A DNA stretch of 64,000 bases from Candidatus Kaistia colombiensis (GCA_029203105.1 CP119318.1:1998501-2062500); one strand, 5' to 3'. Positions 8,005 to 17,149 are shown, counted from the stretch's first letter. Numbers and translations are program-made. Notes: generated from the sequence alone by a model not told the origin.

Positions 8005-8660
8005 ATCCAGGCGGCGGTCCGCTCAGGCTTGGCTCGAGGGGCTCGGAGGCGAAGGCGATTTGCGTCTTCGTCCACGGCCGCGGTCAATCGCCGGAAGAGA
8101 TGCAGTCCCATGTGCTGGCGCGGCTTTCCGCGCCGGCCGTGGCCTTCGTCCTGCCGCGCGCCCCGTTGGGCGCGTGGTGGGATGCGCGTGCCGTCGATCC
8201 GCTGACGCCGGTCGCCCGCGCGCAACTCGCGACCGCTTTGGATCACCTTGCCGCTGCTATGGCCGCTGCGCGCGGCGAACTGCCCGGATTGCCTCTGCTT
8301 CTGGCTGGCTTCTCGCAAGGGGCCTGCCTCGCCATCGAATATCTCTGCGCCGGCTTGCCGCCGCCGGAGGCGCTTGCCGCCCTGACCGGGTCGCGCGTCG
8401 GCGTTCCAGCGGATGCGCGCGCCGAGGCCGTTCCTGCCGGTTTGCCGGTCTATCTGTCCGGCGGCGATGCCGATCCCTGGATTCCGGTCTCGGCCTTCGC
8501 CGATGCCGCCCAGACCCTGGGCAGCAAGGGCGCCAGCCTGCGCGCCGATCTTTTTCCCCGTCGCGGCCATGAAGTTTCGGATGCCGAGATCGCCATGCTG
8601 GGGACGATCCTCGCCGATCTGGTCGCCGGTCGGCACCCAAGGATGGAGGCGGCGCGATGA
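8001..8660 (+). CDS. Alpha/beta hydrolase of the phospholipase/carboxylesterase family (MhqD-like)
   Basis: A 219-residue serine hydrolase. The nucleophile elbow is GFSQG near residue 95, the acid is the Asp in GGDADPW, and the histidine is in RRGHEVSD near the C-terminus. An N-terminal FVHGRGQ forms the oxyanion region. The ATG overlaps the stop of the VOC dioxygenase gene (ATGA), and the gene ends inside the start of maleylacetate reductase, so it is translationally coupled on both sides. In Bacillus a similar esterase is paired with MhqO in quinone and hydroquinone detoxification. Here it may hydrolyse a ring-cleavage product or remove ester side groups; the substrate is not known. Confidence 0.85.
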   Translation: MNPGGGPLRLGSRGSEAKAICVFVHGRGQSPEEMQSHVLARLSAPAVAFVLPRAPLGAWWDARAVDPLTPVARAQLATALDHLAAAMAAARGELPGLPLLLAGFSQGACLAIEYLCAGLPPPEALAALTGSRVGVPADARAEAVPAGLPVYLSGGDADPWIPVSAFADAAQTLGSKGASLRADLFPRRGHEVSDAEIAMLGTILADLVAGRHPRMEAAR

Positions 8661-9721
8661 TGGACCATTTCGTCTTTCCGGGCCTGACAACGCGGGTGGT
8701 CTTCGGTGCCGGAGCGATGAGCCGCACCGGCGAAGAGGTCCGGCGCCTCGGCCATGACAAGGTGCTGGTGCTTTCGACGCCGCATCAGAAGCTTGACGCG
8801 GAAAAGCTGGCGGAAGGCCTTGGCGGCCTCGCCGCCGGTGTCTTCGCCGGCGCGACCATGCACACGCCCGTCGACGTGACCGAGACGGCGGTCGAGGCTT
8901 TTCGCGCCAGTGGAGCGACGGCGATTGTCAGTCTCGGCGGCGGCTCGACCACCGGGCTTGGCAAGGCGATCGCCGTCCGCACCGGCGCCGATCAAATCGT
9001 GATCCCGACCACCTATGCCGGTTCGGAAATGACCGACATCCTGGGCGAGACCGCCGCAGGCGAGAAGACCACGCGCCGCTGTCCGGATATCCGCCCCGAG
9101 ACGGTGATCTACGACGTCGACCTGACGCTGAGCCTGCCGGTTGGCCTCACCGTCACCTCGGCCATGAACGCGATCGCTCATGCGATGGAGGCGTTCTACG
9201 CACCGGACCGCAATCCGGTGATCGAACTGATGTGCAAGGACGCGATGGTCGCGTTTCGCGATGGCATCCCCCGGCTGATCGAGGATCCGCAGGATCAGGC
9301 GGCGCGCGCGCGGGCGCTCTATGCGGCCTGGTGCTGCTCGACCGCGCTCGGCTACGTCTCGATGGCGCTGCACCACAAGCTGGCGCATGTCTTCGGCGGC
9401 TCGTTCGACACGCCGCATGCCGAGACCCACGCCATCCTGTTGCCCTACACGACCGCCTTCAACGAACAGGCGGTGCCGGAGCTCCTGCGCCCGATTGCCG
9501 ACGCCTTCGGCGGCGGCTCGGCCGGAGGCGGGCTCTGGGATTTCGCGCAGTCCGTCGGCTCGCCGATGAGCCTCAAGGCGATCGGCATCGAGGAGAGCGA
9601 TCTCGACCGCGCCACGGCGATCGCCGTCAAGAACGCCTACACGAATCCGAGGCCAATAGACCCGGAATCGATACGGGAACTTCTCCAGGCGGCGTGGGAG
9701 GGACGCCGTCCGGGGGGCTGA
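8657..9721 (+). CDS. Maleylacetate reductase (iron-type alcohol dehydrogenase fold)
   Basis: Reduces maleylacetate to 3-oxoadipate with NAD(P)H, the step after hydroxyquinol or hydroquinone ring cleavage. The 354-residue protein is a group III alcohol dehydrogenase with the dinucleotide motif GGGSTTGLGKA near residue 95 and the family stretches PTTYAGSEMT and HHKLAHVFGG. The metal-binding histidine pattern of iron alcohol dehydrogenases is partly changed, as in other maleylacetate reductases. GGAGG lies seven bases before the ATG at 8657, and the start overlaps the hydrolase stop by 4 bp. Its presence fixes the cluster as a maleylacetate (hydroxyquinol/hydroquinone) pathway and not a muconate pathway. 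Confidence 0.92.
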   Translation: MMDHFVFPGLTTRVVFGAGAMSRTGEEVRRLGHDKVLVLSTPHQKLDAEKLAEGLGGLAAGVFAGATMHTPVDVTETAVEAFRASGATAIVSLGGGSTTGLGKAIAVRTGADQIVIPTTYAGSEMTDILGETAAGEKTTRRCPDIRPETVIYDVDLTLSLPVGLTVTSAMNAIAHAMEAFYAPDRNPVIELMCKDAMVAFRDGIPRLIEDPQDQAARARALYAAWCCSTALGYVSMALHHKLAHVFGGSFDTPHAETHAILLPYTTAFNEQAVPELLRPIADAFGGGSAGGGLWDFAQSVGSPMSLKAIGIEESDLDRATAIAVKNAYTNPRPIDPESIRELLQAAWEGRRPGG

Positions 9722-9747
9722 GAACAGACAAGAGGGAGGAGGAACAC

Positions 9748-11022
9748 ATGATTTCGAGACGGAGCTTGTTGAAAGCCTCGGCGGCAACGGGTTTCACCCT
9801 TGCCACTTCGGGACTTGCCGCGCCTGCCATCGCGCAGGGCGCCAAGATCCGCCTGGGCTATGTTTCGCCGCAGACCGGCCCGCTGGCCGGCTTCGCGGAG
9901 AGCGACGCATATAACATAAAGGCATTTCTCGACTCCGACGCTGGCAAGAATTTCGAGGTCATCGTCAAGGACAGCCAGTCGAACCCGAACCGTGCGGCGG
10001 AAGTGGCGAAAAGCCTGATCGTCGACGACGAAATCAACCTGATGCTCGTCGGCTCGACGCCGGAAAACACCAATCCGGTCGCCACCACCTGCGAGGCGGA
10101 GGGCATGCCGGTCATCTCGACCACGGCGCCATGGCAGCCCTGGTTCATCGGCCAGCAGGGCAATCCGGGCGATCCTTCGTCGTGGAAGCCGTTTGACTTC
10201 GCGTTCCACTATTTCTGGGGCCTGGAAGACATCATCGCCGTCTATACCGGCATGTGGAAGCAGCTCGACACCAATGGTCAGGTGGGCGGACTGTTCCCGA
10301 ATGACGCCGACGGCAATGCCTGGGGCCACCCGGAGAACGGGCTGAAACCCGGTCTCGCAGCGGCGGGCTTCAGCCTGACCGATCCCGGACGCTACCAGAA
10401 CCTCTCGGATGACTTTACCGCGCAGGTCAATGCGTTCAAGACGGCCAATGCCGACATCGTCACCGGCGTGGTGATCCCACCCGACTTCACCACCTTCTGG
10501 AACCAGGCCCGCCAGCAGGGCTTCAAGCCCAAGGCGGTGACGGTGGCCAAGGCGATCCTCTTCCCGCAATCGGTCGAGACGCTGGGCGACGCCGGTCACA
10601 ACCTTTCCTCCGAAGTCTGGTGGTCGGCCTCGCATCCGTTCAAGTCGTCGATCACGGGCCAGAGTTCGGCGGAACTGGCGGCGGATTTCACCGCCAAGAC
10701 CGGGCGTCCCTGGACGCAGCCGATCGGCTTCTCCCATTCGCTGTTCGAAGTGGCGGCGAATGTCATGGGCCGTGTTTCGGATCCGACCAATGCCGAGGCG
10801 ATCGCGGCTGCCATTGCCGCCACCGACATGTCGACCGTTGTCGGCAAGGTGGCGTGGAACGGCGTGGGCGTGCCGCCCTTCGCGGCGAAGAACGTCTGCA
10901 AGACGCCGCTCGTCGGCGGCCAGTGGCGGAAGAAGGCAGGGGGCGGCTTCGATCTGGTGATCGTCGAGAACGCCACCGCGCCCGAGATCCCGACCGCCGG
11001 CAAGATGGAAGCGCTGGCCTGA
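9748..11022 (+). CDS. ABC transporter substrate-binding protein, branched-chain amino acid/aromatic type (system 1)
   Basis: A 424-residue periplasmic binding protein of the Leu/Ile/Val-binding class, often used for aromatic acids in catabolic clusters. The N-terminus MISRRSLLKASAATG is a Tat-type signal with the twin arginines, ending near PAIAQG. The mature part opens with KIRLGYVSPQTGPLAGF, typical of this class. The start has a strong GGGAGGAGGA site. It is followed by a GC-rich hairpin, then ATPase and permease genes. It is a clear paralogue of the binding protein at 18041: both carry PFKSS, NVCKTP and a GGQW segment at matching places. Substrate is unknown, probably the aromatic growth substrate. 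Confidence 0.92.
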   Translation: MISRRSLLKASAATGFTLATSGLAAPAIAQGAKIRLGYVSPQTGPLAGFAESDAYNIKAFLDSDAGKNFEVIVKDSQSNPNRAAEVAKSLIVDDEINLMLVGSTPENTNPVATTCEAEGMPVISTTAPWQPWFIGQQGNPGDPSSWKPFDFAFHYFWGLEDIIAVYTGMWKQLDTNGQVGGLFPNDADGNAWGHPENGLKPGLAAAGFSLTDPGRYQNLSDDFTAQVNAFKTANADIVTGVVIPPDFTTFWNQARQQGFKPKAVTVAKAILFPQSVETLGDAGHNLSSEVWWSASHPFKSSITGQSSAELAADFTAKTGRPWTQPIGFSHSLFEVAANVMGRVSDPTNAEAIAAAIAATDMSTVVGKVAWNGVGVPPFAAKNVCKTPLVGGQWRKKAGGGFDLVIVENATAPEIPTAGKMEALA

Positions 11023-11032
11023 ATTGGAACGG

Positions 11033-11053
11033 GGGCGGCGCATGCCGCCGCCC
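11033..11053 (+). terminator. GC hairpin after the binding-protein gene
   Basis: An 8-bp GC-only stem (GGGCGGCG with CGCCGCCC) with a 5-base loop lies ten bases after the binding-protein stop and before the ATPase gene, without a T run. Such hairpins commonly stabilise the binding-protein part of the transcript or partly stop transcription, so that binding protein exceeds transporter. Confidence 0.5.
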
Positions 11054-11095
11054 TCATTCCATTCGGCTCCCAAGGTGCGCCCAAGGATGGCAGCA

Positions 11096-11812
11096 ATGAT
11101 ACTCAGGCTCGAAAATGTCTCGAAGTCGTTCGGGGCACTGAAGGTTACGGACGCCGTAACCGTCTCGGTGCCGCGCGGCGAAGCTTTGGGCATCATCGGC
11201 CCGAACGGGGCGGGTAAGTCGACGCTGTTCAACCTGATCACTGGCAATGTGCTGGCGAATGAGGGCCGTATCGAGTTTCTCGGTCGCGACGTGACCCGGG
11301 CTCCCGCGATGGAGCGCGTGCGCATGGGCGTCGGCCGCAGCTTCCAGATCCCGCAGCCCTTCGAGGGCTTGACCGTGTTTGAGAACCTTTTGACCGCCGC
11401 GGCATTCGGCCGGGGCGGGCGCGAGGCCGACATGGTGGATGCATGCGCGCGCATCCTCGAAGAAACCGAACTGCTGAAGAAGGCGAATGTCGTCGCCGGC
11501 TCGCTGAGCCTGCTCGACCGCAAGCGCCTGGAACTGGCCCGCGCTTTGGCGACCGGGCCTGAGCTTCTGCTTCTGGACGAGATCGCCGGCGGCCTGACCG
11601 AGGGCGAATGCAAGGCGCTGGTCGCGACGATCCGCGACATCCACGCGAGGGGAACCACGATCATCTGGATCGAGCATGTCCTGCATGCACTCACATCCGT
11701 GGTCGAGCGCCTTCTTGTGCTGGATTTCGGCCGCGTGATCGGCATCGGCGCGCCCGACGAGATCATGGCCTCGAAGGAAGTCCGCGAGATCTATCTGGGG
11801 CTCGAGGTCTGA
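11096..11812 (+). CDS. ABC transporter ATP-binding protein, LivG type (system 1)
   Basis: Cytoplasmic ATPase of about 238 residues. Walker A is GPNGAGKST, Walker B is LLLLDEIAGGL, and the H-loop is in IEHVL. The signature region reads LSLLDRKRLELARAL, the form common in this LivG branch. The start at 11096 is chosen because AAGGA lies eight bases upstream; the ATG at 11087 would start within that ribosome site. The stop overlaps the ATG of the next gene. It works with the LivF, LivH and LivM proteins that follow. Confidence 0.9.
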   Translation: MILRLENVSKSFGALKVTDAVTVSVPRGEALGIIGPNGAGKSTLFNLITGNVLANEGRIEFLGRDVTRAPAMERVRMGVGRSFQIPQPFEGLTVFENLLTAAAFGRGGREADMVDACARILEETELLKKANVVAGSLSLLDRKRLELARALATGPELLLLDEIAGGLTEGECKALVATIRDIHARGTTIIWIEHVLHALTSVVERLLVLDFGRVIGIGAPDEIMASKEVREIYLGLEV

Positions 11813-12516
11813 TGCTGCTGCGAACCCGCAACCTCACCGCGAATTATGGCCAGTTCCGTGCACTATTCGGCGTCGATATCGCCGTGGCTGCGGGCGAATG
11901 CGTGGCGATCATCGGCGCCAATGGCGCCGGCAAGTCGACGCTGATGCGCTCGATCACCGGCGTGATCCGCAATGGCGCCGACATGGTGCTGCATCGGGGC
12001 GAGCCGATCGGCGCGCTGTCCTCGGCCGAGGTCATGCAGCGCGGCATCGCCATGGTGCCGGAGGGCCGCCGGCTTTTCCCGTCGCTCACGGTCGAGGAAA
12101 ATCTCCTGATCGGCGGGCAGGTGCGCAAGGCGCCGGGACCGTGGAATCTGGAGGCCATCTACGACCTCTTCCCGATCCTGCGCGAGCGGCGCAAGAACCC
12201 CGGCACGGCGCTTTCCGGCGGCCAGCAGCAGATGGTGGCGATTGGCCGGGCGCTGATGTCGAACCCCGAATTGCTGCTGTGCGACGAGATCAGCCTTGGT
12301 CTCGCGCCTGTCGTCATCCGTGACATCTACGCTGCCCTGCCAAAAATCCGCGCCGGAGGCGCCGCCATCGTCGTGGTCGAGCAGGACATCGGCAAGGCGC
12401 TCGCCGTGGCCGACCGCGTCTACTGCATGATGGAAGGTCGCGTGACGCTGGTAGCAAACGCCGCCGACGTCACCCGCCAGCAGATCCATGCCGCTTACTT
12501 CGGAGAGGCGGCATGA
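11812..12516 (+). CDS. ABC transporter ATP-binding protein, LivF type (system 1)
   Basis: The second ATPase of the system, 234 residues. It has Walker A GANGAGKST, signature LSGGQQQMVAIGRAL and Walker B LLLCDEISLGL, ending with the LivF-typical AAYFGEAA. The ATG shares one base with the preceding stop codon, and its own stop overlaps the LivH start by 4 bp, which shows tight translational coupling. Its paralogue is at 20099. Confidence 0.92.
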   Translation: MLLRTRNLTANYGQFRALFGVDIAVAAGECVAIIGANGAGKSTLMRSITGVIRNGADMVLHRGEPIGALSSAEVMQRGIAMVPEGRRLFPSLTVEENLLIGGQVRKAPGPWNLEAIYDLFPILRERRKNPGTALSGGQQQMVAIGRALMSNPELLLCDEISLGLAPVVIRDIYAALPKIRAGGAAIVVVEQDIGKALAVADRVYCMMEGRVTLVANAADVTRQQIHAAYFGEAA

Positions 12517-13376
12517 TCTGGCTCGACACCCTCGTGCAGGGCATTCTCCTGGGCGGGCTCTATGCGCTGTTCGCGGCCGGGCTGAGCCTCGTCTTCGGCA
12601 TCATGCGGCTGGTCAATCTCGCCCATGGCGATCTGATCGTCTTCGCCGCCTATCTGGTGCTGATGGGCGTGACGATGCTCGGCCTGTCACCCTGGATCGC
12701 CGCCCTTGTCGCCATGCCCCTGATGTTTGGCCTCGGCTGGCTGTTGCAAACGGTGGTGCTGAACCGGGTGCTCGGCAAGGACATCCTGCCGCCGCTGCTC
12801 GTCACCTTTGGCCTGTCGGTCGCCCTGCAGAACGGATTGCTGGAAGCCTTTTCCGCCGACAGCCGCCGCATTCCAGCAGGTAGCCTGGAGGGAGCTTCGC
12901 TCAATCTCGGGCTGGTGACGGTTGGCGTGATGCCACTCCTGACCTTCGCGTCCGCCATTGCGGTGATCGTCGCGCTGAATGGGCTCTTCTATCACACCGC
13001 GCTCGGCCGGGCGTTCCGCGCAACTTCCGATGATGCGGTGACCGCGGGGCTGATGGGGATCGAGCCGAAGCGGATCTTCGCCATGGCGACCGGCATCGCG
13101 ATGGTCGTGGTGACGATTGCCGCGCTCTATCTCGGCATGCGCTCCAATTTCGATCCGTCGATCGGGCCCGCGCGGCTGATCTACGCCTTCGAGGCGGTGA
13201 TCATCGGCGGCCTCGGCAGCCTGTGGGGCACGCTTGCCGGCGGGGTGATCATCGGCGTGGCGCAGACGTTCGGCGCTAGCGTGAACCCCGAATGGCAGAT
13301 CCTGGCGGGCCACATCGCCTTCCTGATCGTGATGCTGCTCAAGCCGCGCGGCCTTTTCCCGCGTGCCGTGGATTGA
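12513..13376 (+). CDS. ABC transporter permease, LivH type (system 1)
   Basis: A 287-residue inner-membrane permease with about eight hydrophobic helices. It opens with the LivH pattern LVQGILLGGLYALFAAGLSL and carries the NLAHGDL segment. The conserved cytoplasmic loop for the ATPase is around GRAFRATSDDAVTAGLMGI, and FEAVIIGGLGSLWGT is near the C-terminus. It overlaps the LivF stop by 4 bp and ends nine bases before LivM. Paralogue at 20814. Confidence 0.92.
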   Translation: MIWLDTLVQGILLGGLYALFAAGLSLVFGIMRLVNLAHGDLIVFAAYLVLMGVTMLGLSPWIAALVAMPLMFGLGWLLQTVVLNRVLGKDILPPLLVTFGLSVALQNGLLEAFSADSRRIPAGSLEGASLNLGLVTVGVMPLLTFASAIAVIVALNGLFYHTALGRAFRATSDDAVTAGLMGIEPKRIFAMATGIAMVVVTIAALYLGMRSNFDPSIGPARLIYAFEAVIIGGLGSLWGTLAGGVIIGVAQTFGASVNPEWQILAGHIAFLIVMLLKPRGLFPRAVD

Positions 13377-13384
13377 GGGGCAAC

Positions 13385-14437
13385 ATGTACAGACTGACAA
13401 CCCGCACCCGCGCCGGAACCGCCACAGCGATCGCCGCGCTCGTTCTCGTCGTCGCCGGACTGGCGCTGCCCGCGATCGCCTCGCGCGGCGTCATCCAGGA
13501 CCTGTTCTTCATCCTGACCATGCTGACGCTGGCGCAGATCTGGAACCTGCTGGCGGGCTATGGCGGCCTGGTCTCGGTCGGCCAGCAGGCCTTCGTCGGC
13601 CTTGGCGCCTATGCGATGTTCGCCGGCGTCATCCTGCTTGGCTGGAACCCGGTCTGGGCCATTCCGCTGGGCGGACTTGCGGCCCTTGTGCTGGCGGTCC
13701 CGACCGCCTTCTTCGCCTTCCGCCTGCAGGGCGCCTATTTCGCCATCGGCACCTGGGTGATCGCCGAGGTGACGCGCCTGCTGGTCGCGCAATGGAAGAC
13801 GCTGGGCGGCGGCACCGGCACCTCGCTGCCGCGCGAAGCCACCAGCAACATCGTCGGCACCGACATGATCCGCACGCTGTTCAGCGTCCGCGAGGCCGCG
13901 GCGCGCGACATCCTCGCCTATTGGCTGGCGCTGGTCCTGGTCGTTGCCGTGACGGGGGGGATCTACTGGCTGCTGCGCAGTCGTCTCGGCCTGGCGCTGG
14001 CCGCCGTGCGCGACAATGTCGAGGCGGCCCGGTCCGTCGGCGTCGATGCCGGGCGGATCAAATGGGCGGTTTTCCTGATCGCCGCCGCTGCCACCGGCCT
14101 GACCGGCGCGCTGATCTTCATGCAGACCGCGCGGATCTCGCCGGATGCGGCTTTCGCGGTAACCGACTGGACTGCCTACGTTATTTTCATCGTCGTCATC
14201 GGCGGCATCGGCACCATCGAGGGGCCGATCCTCGGCGTGATCGTCTTCTTCGTCCTGCGCTCCGCGCTGGCCGATTACGGCAGCTGGTACCTGATGACGC
14301 TCGGCCTGATCGCCATCACCGTGATGCTGTTCGCGCCAAAGGGGCTTTGGGGGCTGATCTCGGCCCGCAGCGGCCTGCACCTGTTTCCCGTCCGCCGCAA
14401 GCTGGTCGGGTTGAAGATTGAGGGAGGGAATGGATGA
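13385..14437 (+). CDS. ABC transporter permease, LivM type (system 1)
   Basis: A 350-residue permease with about nine to ten hydrophobic helices. LivM hallmarks are QIWNLLAGYGGLVSVGQQAF in the N-terminal third and FAIGTWVIAE in the middle; the coupling loop is around SVGVDAGRIK. The ATG at 13385 follows a GAGGGG site. The stop overlaps the start of the flavin monooxygenase gene by 4 bp, so transport and hydroxylation genes are translated together. This supports the idea that the transporter brings in the monooxygenase's substrate. Confidence 0.9.
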   Translation: MYRLTTRTRAGTATAIAALVLVVAGLALPAIASRGVIQDLFFILTMLTLAQIWNLLAGYGGLVSVGQQAFVGLGAYAMFAGVILLGWNPVWAIPLGGLAALVLAVPTAFFAFRLQGAYFAIGTWVIAEVTRLLVAQWKTLGGGTGTSLPREATSNIVGTDMIRTLFSVREAAARDILAYWLALVLVVAVTGGIYWLLRSRLGLALAAVRDNVEAARSVGVDAGRIKWAVFLIAAAATGLTGALIFMQTARISPDAAFAVTDWTAYVIFIVVIGGIGTIEGPILGVIVFFVLRSALADYGSWYLMTLGLIAITVMLFAPKGLWGLISARSGLHLFPVRRKLVGLKIEGGNG

Positions 14438-16188
14438 CCCATATTGAAACCGACGTTCTGATCGTGGGAACGGGCCCGGCTGGCTCGGCCACGGCGGCGC
14501 TGCTGTCGAGCTCCGGCGTCGCCAACATGGTGGTGAACCGCTACCGCTGGCTGTCGAACACGCCGCGCGCCCACATCACCAACCAGCGCACGATGGAAGT
14601 GCTGCGCGACCTCGGTCCCGACGTCGAGGCCGAGGCCGTGATGCACGCCTCGCCGCAGGAACTGATGGGCGAGAACGTGTTCTGCGAGAGCCTGGCCGGT
14701 GAGGAGATCGGCCGCATGAAGAGCTGGGGCATGCACCCGCTCTCCAAGGCCGAGCACCTGCTGTCGTCGCCCTCGCTGATGAACGATCTGCCCCAGACCT
14801 TCATGGAGCCGATCCTGTTCAAGACGGCCTGTTCGCGCGGGACGCAGGCCCGGATGAGCACGGAATATGTCAGTCACGTCCAGGACGCGGACGGCGTGAC
14901 GACAACCTGCCGCGACCGTCTTTCGGGCAAGGACTTCACCGTTCGGTCGAAGTTCCTCGTCGGCGCCGATGGCGGCAATTCGCTGGTGGCCGAACATCTG
15001 GGCCTGCCGTTCGAAGGCAAGATGGGCGTCGGCGGCTCGATGAACATCCTGTTCCGCGCCGATCTCTCGAAGTATGTCGCTCACCGGCCGAGCGTACTCT
15101 ACTGGGTCATGCAACCCGGCGCGGATGTCGGCGGCATCGGCATGGGCCTCGTCCGCATGGTGCGTCCATGGAACGAGTGGCTGATCGTCTGGGGCTACGA
15201 CATCAACCAGCCGCCGCCGGTCGTGACGCCGGAACTGGCGACCGAAGTCGCGCGCCAGTTGGTCGGCGACCCAGAGCTTGAGATCGAGCTTTTGGGCGCC
15301 AACACCTGGACGGTGAACAACTGCTTCGCGACGGAGATGCAGAAGGGGCGTGTGTTCATCATGGGCGATGCCGCACACCGGCATCCGCCGTCGAATGGGC
15401 TTGGCTCGAACACCTCGATCCAGGACGGCTTCAACCTCGCCTGGAAGCTCGCCAAGGTCGTCAAGGGACAGGCTGGCCTCGGGCTTCTGGACAGCTACTC
15501 GGTCGAGCGTGCGCCGATCGCCCGCCAGATCGTGACCCGCGCCAACCAGTCGATCGCCGAGTTCGGGCCGATCTTCGAGGCGCTCGGCATGGATGGCGGC
15601 GTCGACCACGACAAGATCCAGAAGAACATGGGTGCGCGCTGTGACGCGACCGCCGCCGCCGAGGCGCAGCGCGAGACGCTCCGCAAGGCCATCGCCTTCA
15701 AGAAATATGAGTTCGACGCGCATGGCGTCGAGATGAACCAGCGCTATGCCTCGGACGCCGTGGTGACCGATGGCGAGTCGCAGCCGGCCTTCGAGAAGGA
15801 TCGCGAACTGCACTATGCGCCGACGACATGGCCCGGCGCGCGGTTGCCGCATGTCTGGGTGTTCGAGCGCTCGGGCCGCAAGGTCTCGACGCTCGATCTC
15901 TCCGGGCAGGGCGAGTTCACGCTTTTGACCGGCATTGGCGGCGAAGCTTGGGTCCAGGCTGCCGAAACCGTCGGCGCGGAACTCGGCCTGCCGATCCGCA
16001 CCCATGTGATCGGGCCGCGTCGCGCGGTCGAGGACCACACCGGCGACTGGGCGCGCGCGAGCGAAATCCGCGATGCCGGCTGCCTTCTCGTCCGCCCCGA
16101 CCATCACGTCGCCTGGCGTTCGGAAGCGCTTGCCGCCGACCCCGCGGCAGATCTGCGCCGCGTTCTTAAATCCGTACTCGCGCGCTGA
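14434..16188 (+). CDS. FAD-dependent phenol monooxygenase, TfdB-like
   Basis: A 584-residue class A flavoprotein hydroxylase. The N-terminal nucleotide-binding motif is VGTGPAGSATAALL, the middle motif is GADGGNS, and the second FAD motif is GDAAHRHPPSNGLGSNTSIQ. The segments PRAHITNQRTMEVLRDLG and HRPSVLYWVMQPG closely follow 2,4-dichlorophenol 6-monooxygenase (TfdB), and the total length fits. It is expected to ortho-hydroxylate a phenol with NADPH and oxygen. Just before a canonical hydroxyquinol dioxygenase, a resorcinol-type substrate giving hydroxyquinol is also plausible. Substrate is inferred, not shown. It overlaps LivM by 4 bp. Confidence 0.9.
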   Translation: MTHIETDVLIVGTGPAGSATAALLSSSGVANMVVNRYRWLSNTPRAHITNQRTMEVLRDLGPDVEAEAVMHASPQELMGENVFCESLAGEEIGRMKSWGMHPLSKAEHLLSSPSLMNDLPQTFMEPILFKTACSRGTQARMSTEYVSHVQDADGVTTTCRDRLSGKDFTVRSKFLVGADGGNSLVAEHLGLPFEGKMGVGGSMNILFRADLSKYVAHRPSVLYWVMQPGADVGGIGMGLVRMVRPWNEWLIVWGYDINQPPPVVTPELATEVARQLVGDPELEIELLGANTWTVNNCFATEMQKGRVFIMGDAAHRHPPSNGLGSNTSIQDGFNLAWKLAKVVKGQAGLGLLDSYSVERAPIARQIVTRANQSIAEFGPIFEALGMDGGVDHDKIQKNMGARCDATAAAEAQRETLRKAIAFKKYEFDAHGVEMNQRYASDAVVTDGESQPAFEKDRELHYAPTTWPGARLPHVWVFERSGRKVSTLDLSGQGEFTLLTGIGGEAWVQAAETVGAELGLPIRTHVIGPRRAVEDHTGDWARASEIRDAGCLLVRPDHHVAWRSEALAADPAADLRRVLKSVLAR

Positions 16189-16198
16189 GGAAGATCGC

Positions 16199-17086
16199 AT
16201 GATCGATGAACACGAATACGGCTATTTCACCGAGGCGAACTCCGCCGAAGTCGTCGTGGCGCGCAACAAGAACGCCAAGGACGAACGGCTCCAGCAGGTG
16301 ATGGAAGTCATCACGCGCAAGCTGCATGAGGCCGTGAAGGAGATCGAGCCGACCCAGGAGGAATGGTTCGCAGCGATCCTGTTCCTCACCCAGACGGGAC
16401 AGATCTGCAACGACTGGCGGCAGGAATACATCCTGCTGTCCGACGTTCTCGGCGTATCGATGCTGGTCGACGCCATCAATAACCGGAAGCCGTCCGGCGC
16501 CTCGGAATCGACGGTTCTCGGCCCGTTCCATGTCGCCGATGCGCCGGAACTGCCGATGGGCTCCAACATCTGCCTCGACCAGAAGGGCGAGCCGATGTTC
16601 GTACATGGCCGCATCCTCGATACCGAGGGCAAGCCGGTCGCGGGCGCCAAGATCGACGTCTGGCAGGCGAATGACGAGGGCTTCTACGACGTGCAGCAGC
16701 AGGGCATCCAACCCGAGTTCAACCTGCGCGGTGTGTTCCGCACCGATGCGGACGGCCGCTACTGGTTCCGGGGTGTGAAGCCGAAATACTACCCGATCCC
16801 GGATGACGGCCCGGTCGGCAAGCTGCTCGGCGCGCTTGGACGCCATCCCTATCGGCCGGCGCATCTCCACTACATCGTCGAGGCCGAGGGCTTCGATGCG
16901 TTGACGACGCACATCTTCGATCCGGACGATCCGTACATCAATTCCGACGCCGTATTCGGCGTGAAGGAAAGCCTGCTGGCCGAGTTCCGCAAGGTCGCGG
17001 ACGCGGACGCCGCGGCCAAGGTCGATGTGACCGCGCCGTTCTACGACGTGGAATTCGATTTCGTGCTGTCGCGCAAGAAGACGTGA
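16199..17086 (+). CDS. Hydroxyquinol 1,2-dioxygenase, intradiol (copy B)
   Basis: A 295-residue Fe(III) intradiol dioxygenase converting hydroxyquinol to maleylacetate. Iron ligands are Tyr in WQANDEGFYDVQQ, Tyr in PKYYPIPDDGP, and the two His in RPAHLHYIV. The N-terminal helical domain contains WRQEYILLSDVLGVSMLVDA, and the linker TVLGPFHVADAPELPMG is typical of true hydroxyquinol dioxygenases. It starts ten bases after the monooxygenase with GAGGAAG upstream. Compared with copy A at 6134 it looks closer to characterised hydroxyquinol enzymes. The next gene follows after a hairpin. Confidence 0.93.
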   Translation: MIDEHEYGYFTEANSAEVVVARNKNAKDERLQQVMEVITRKLHEAVKEIEPTQEEWFAAILFLTQTGQICNDWRQEYILLSDVLGVSMLVDAINNRKPSGASESTVLGPFHVADAPELPMGSNICLDQKGEPMFVHGRILDTEGKPVAGAKIDVWQANDEGFYDVQQQGIQPEFNLRGVFRTDADGRYWFRGVKPKYYPIPDDGPVGKLLGALGRHPYRPAHLHYIVEAEGFDALTTHIFDPDDPYINSDAVFGVKESLLAEFRKVADADAAAKVDVTAPFYDVEFDFVLSRKKT

Positions 17087-17091
17087 CCGCA

Positions 17092-17114
17092 GCGGGCGTC
17101 GGGGAGGCGCCCGC
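17092..17114 (+). terminator. Intra-operon hairpin after the hydroxyquinol dioxygenase
   Basis: A 7-bp stem (GCGGGCG with CGCCCGC) with a 9-base loop begins six bases after the dioxygenase stop. There is no T run directly after it, so it may be a partial terminator or an RNA-processing and stability element between the dioxygenase and SDR genes. Confidence 0.4.
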
Positions 17115-17149
17115 GCGCAGGTCTTTGTTGAACAAACGGGAGGGAAACC

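Noticed and set aside
16199..17086. Apparent loss of an iron-ligand Tyr because the GPFH motif has His where many catechol dioxygenases have Tyr (GPLY)
   Set aside because: The iron-binding Tyr is the later one, in WQANDEGFYDV, and is present, as are the second Tyr and both His. GPFH is normal for hydroxyquinol dioxygenases.
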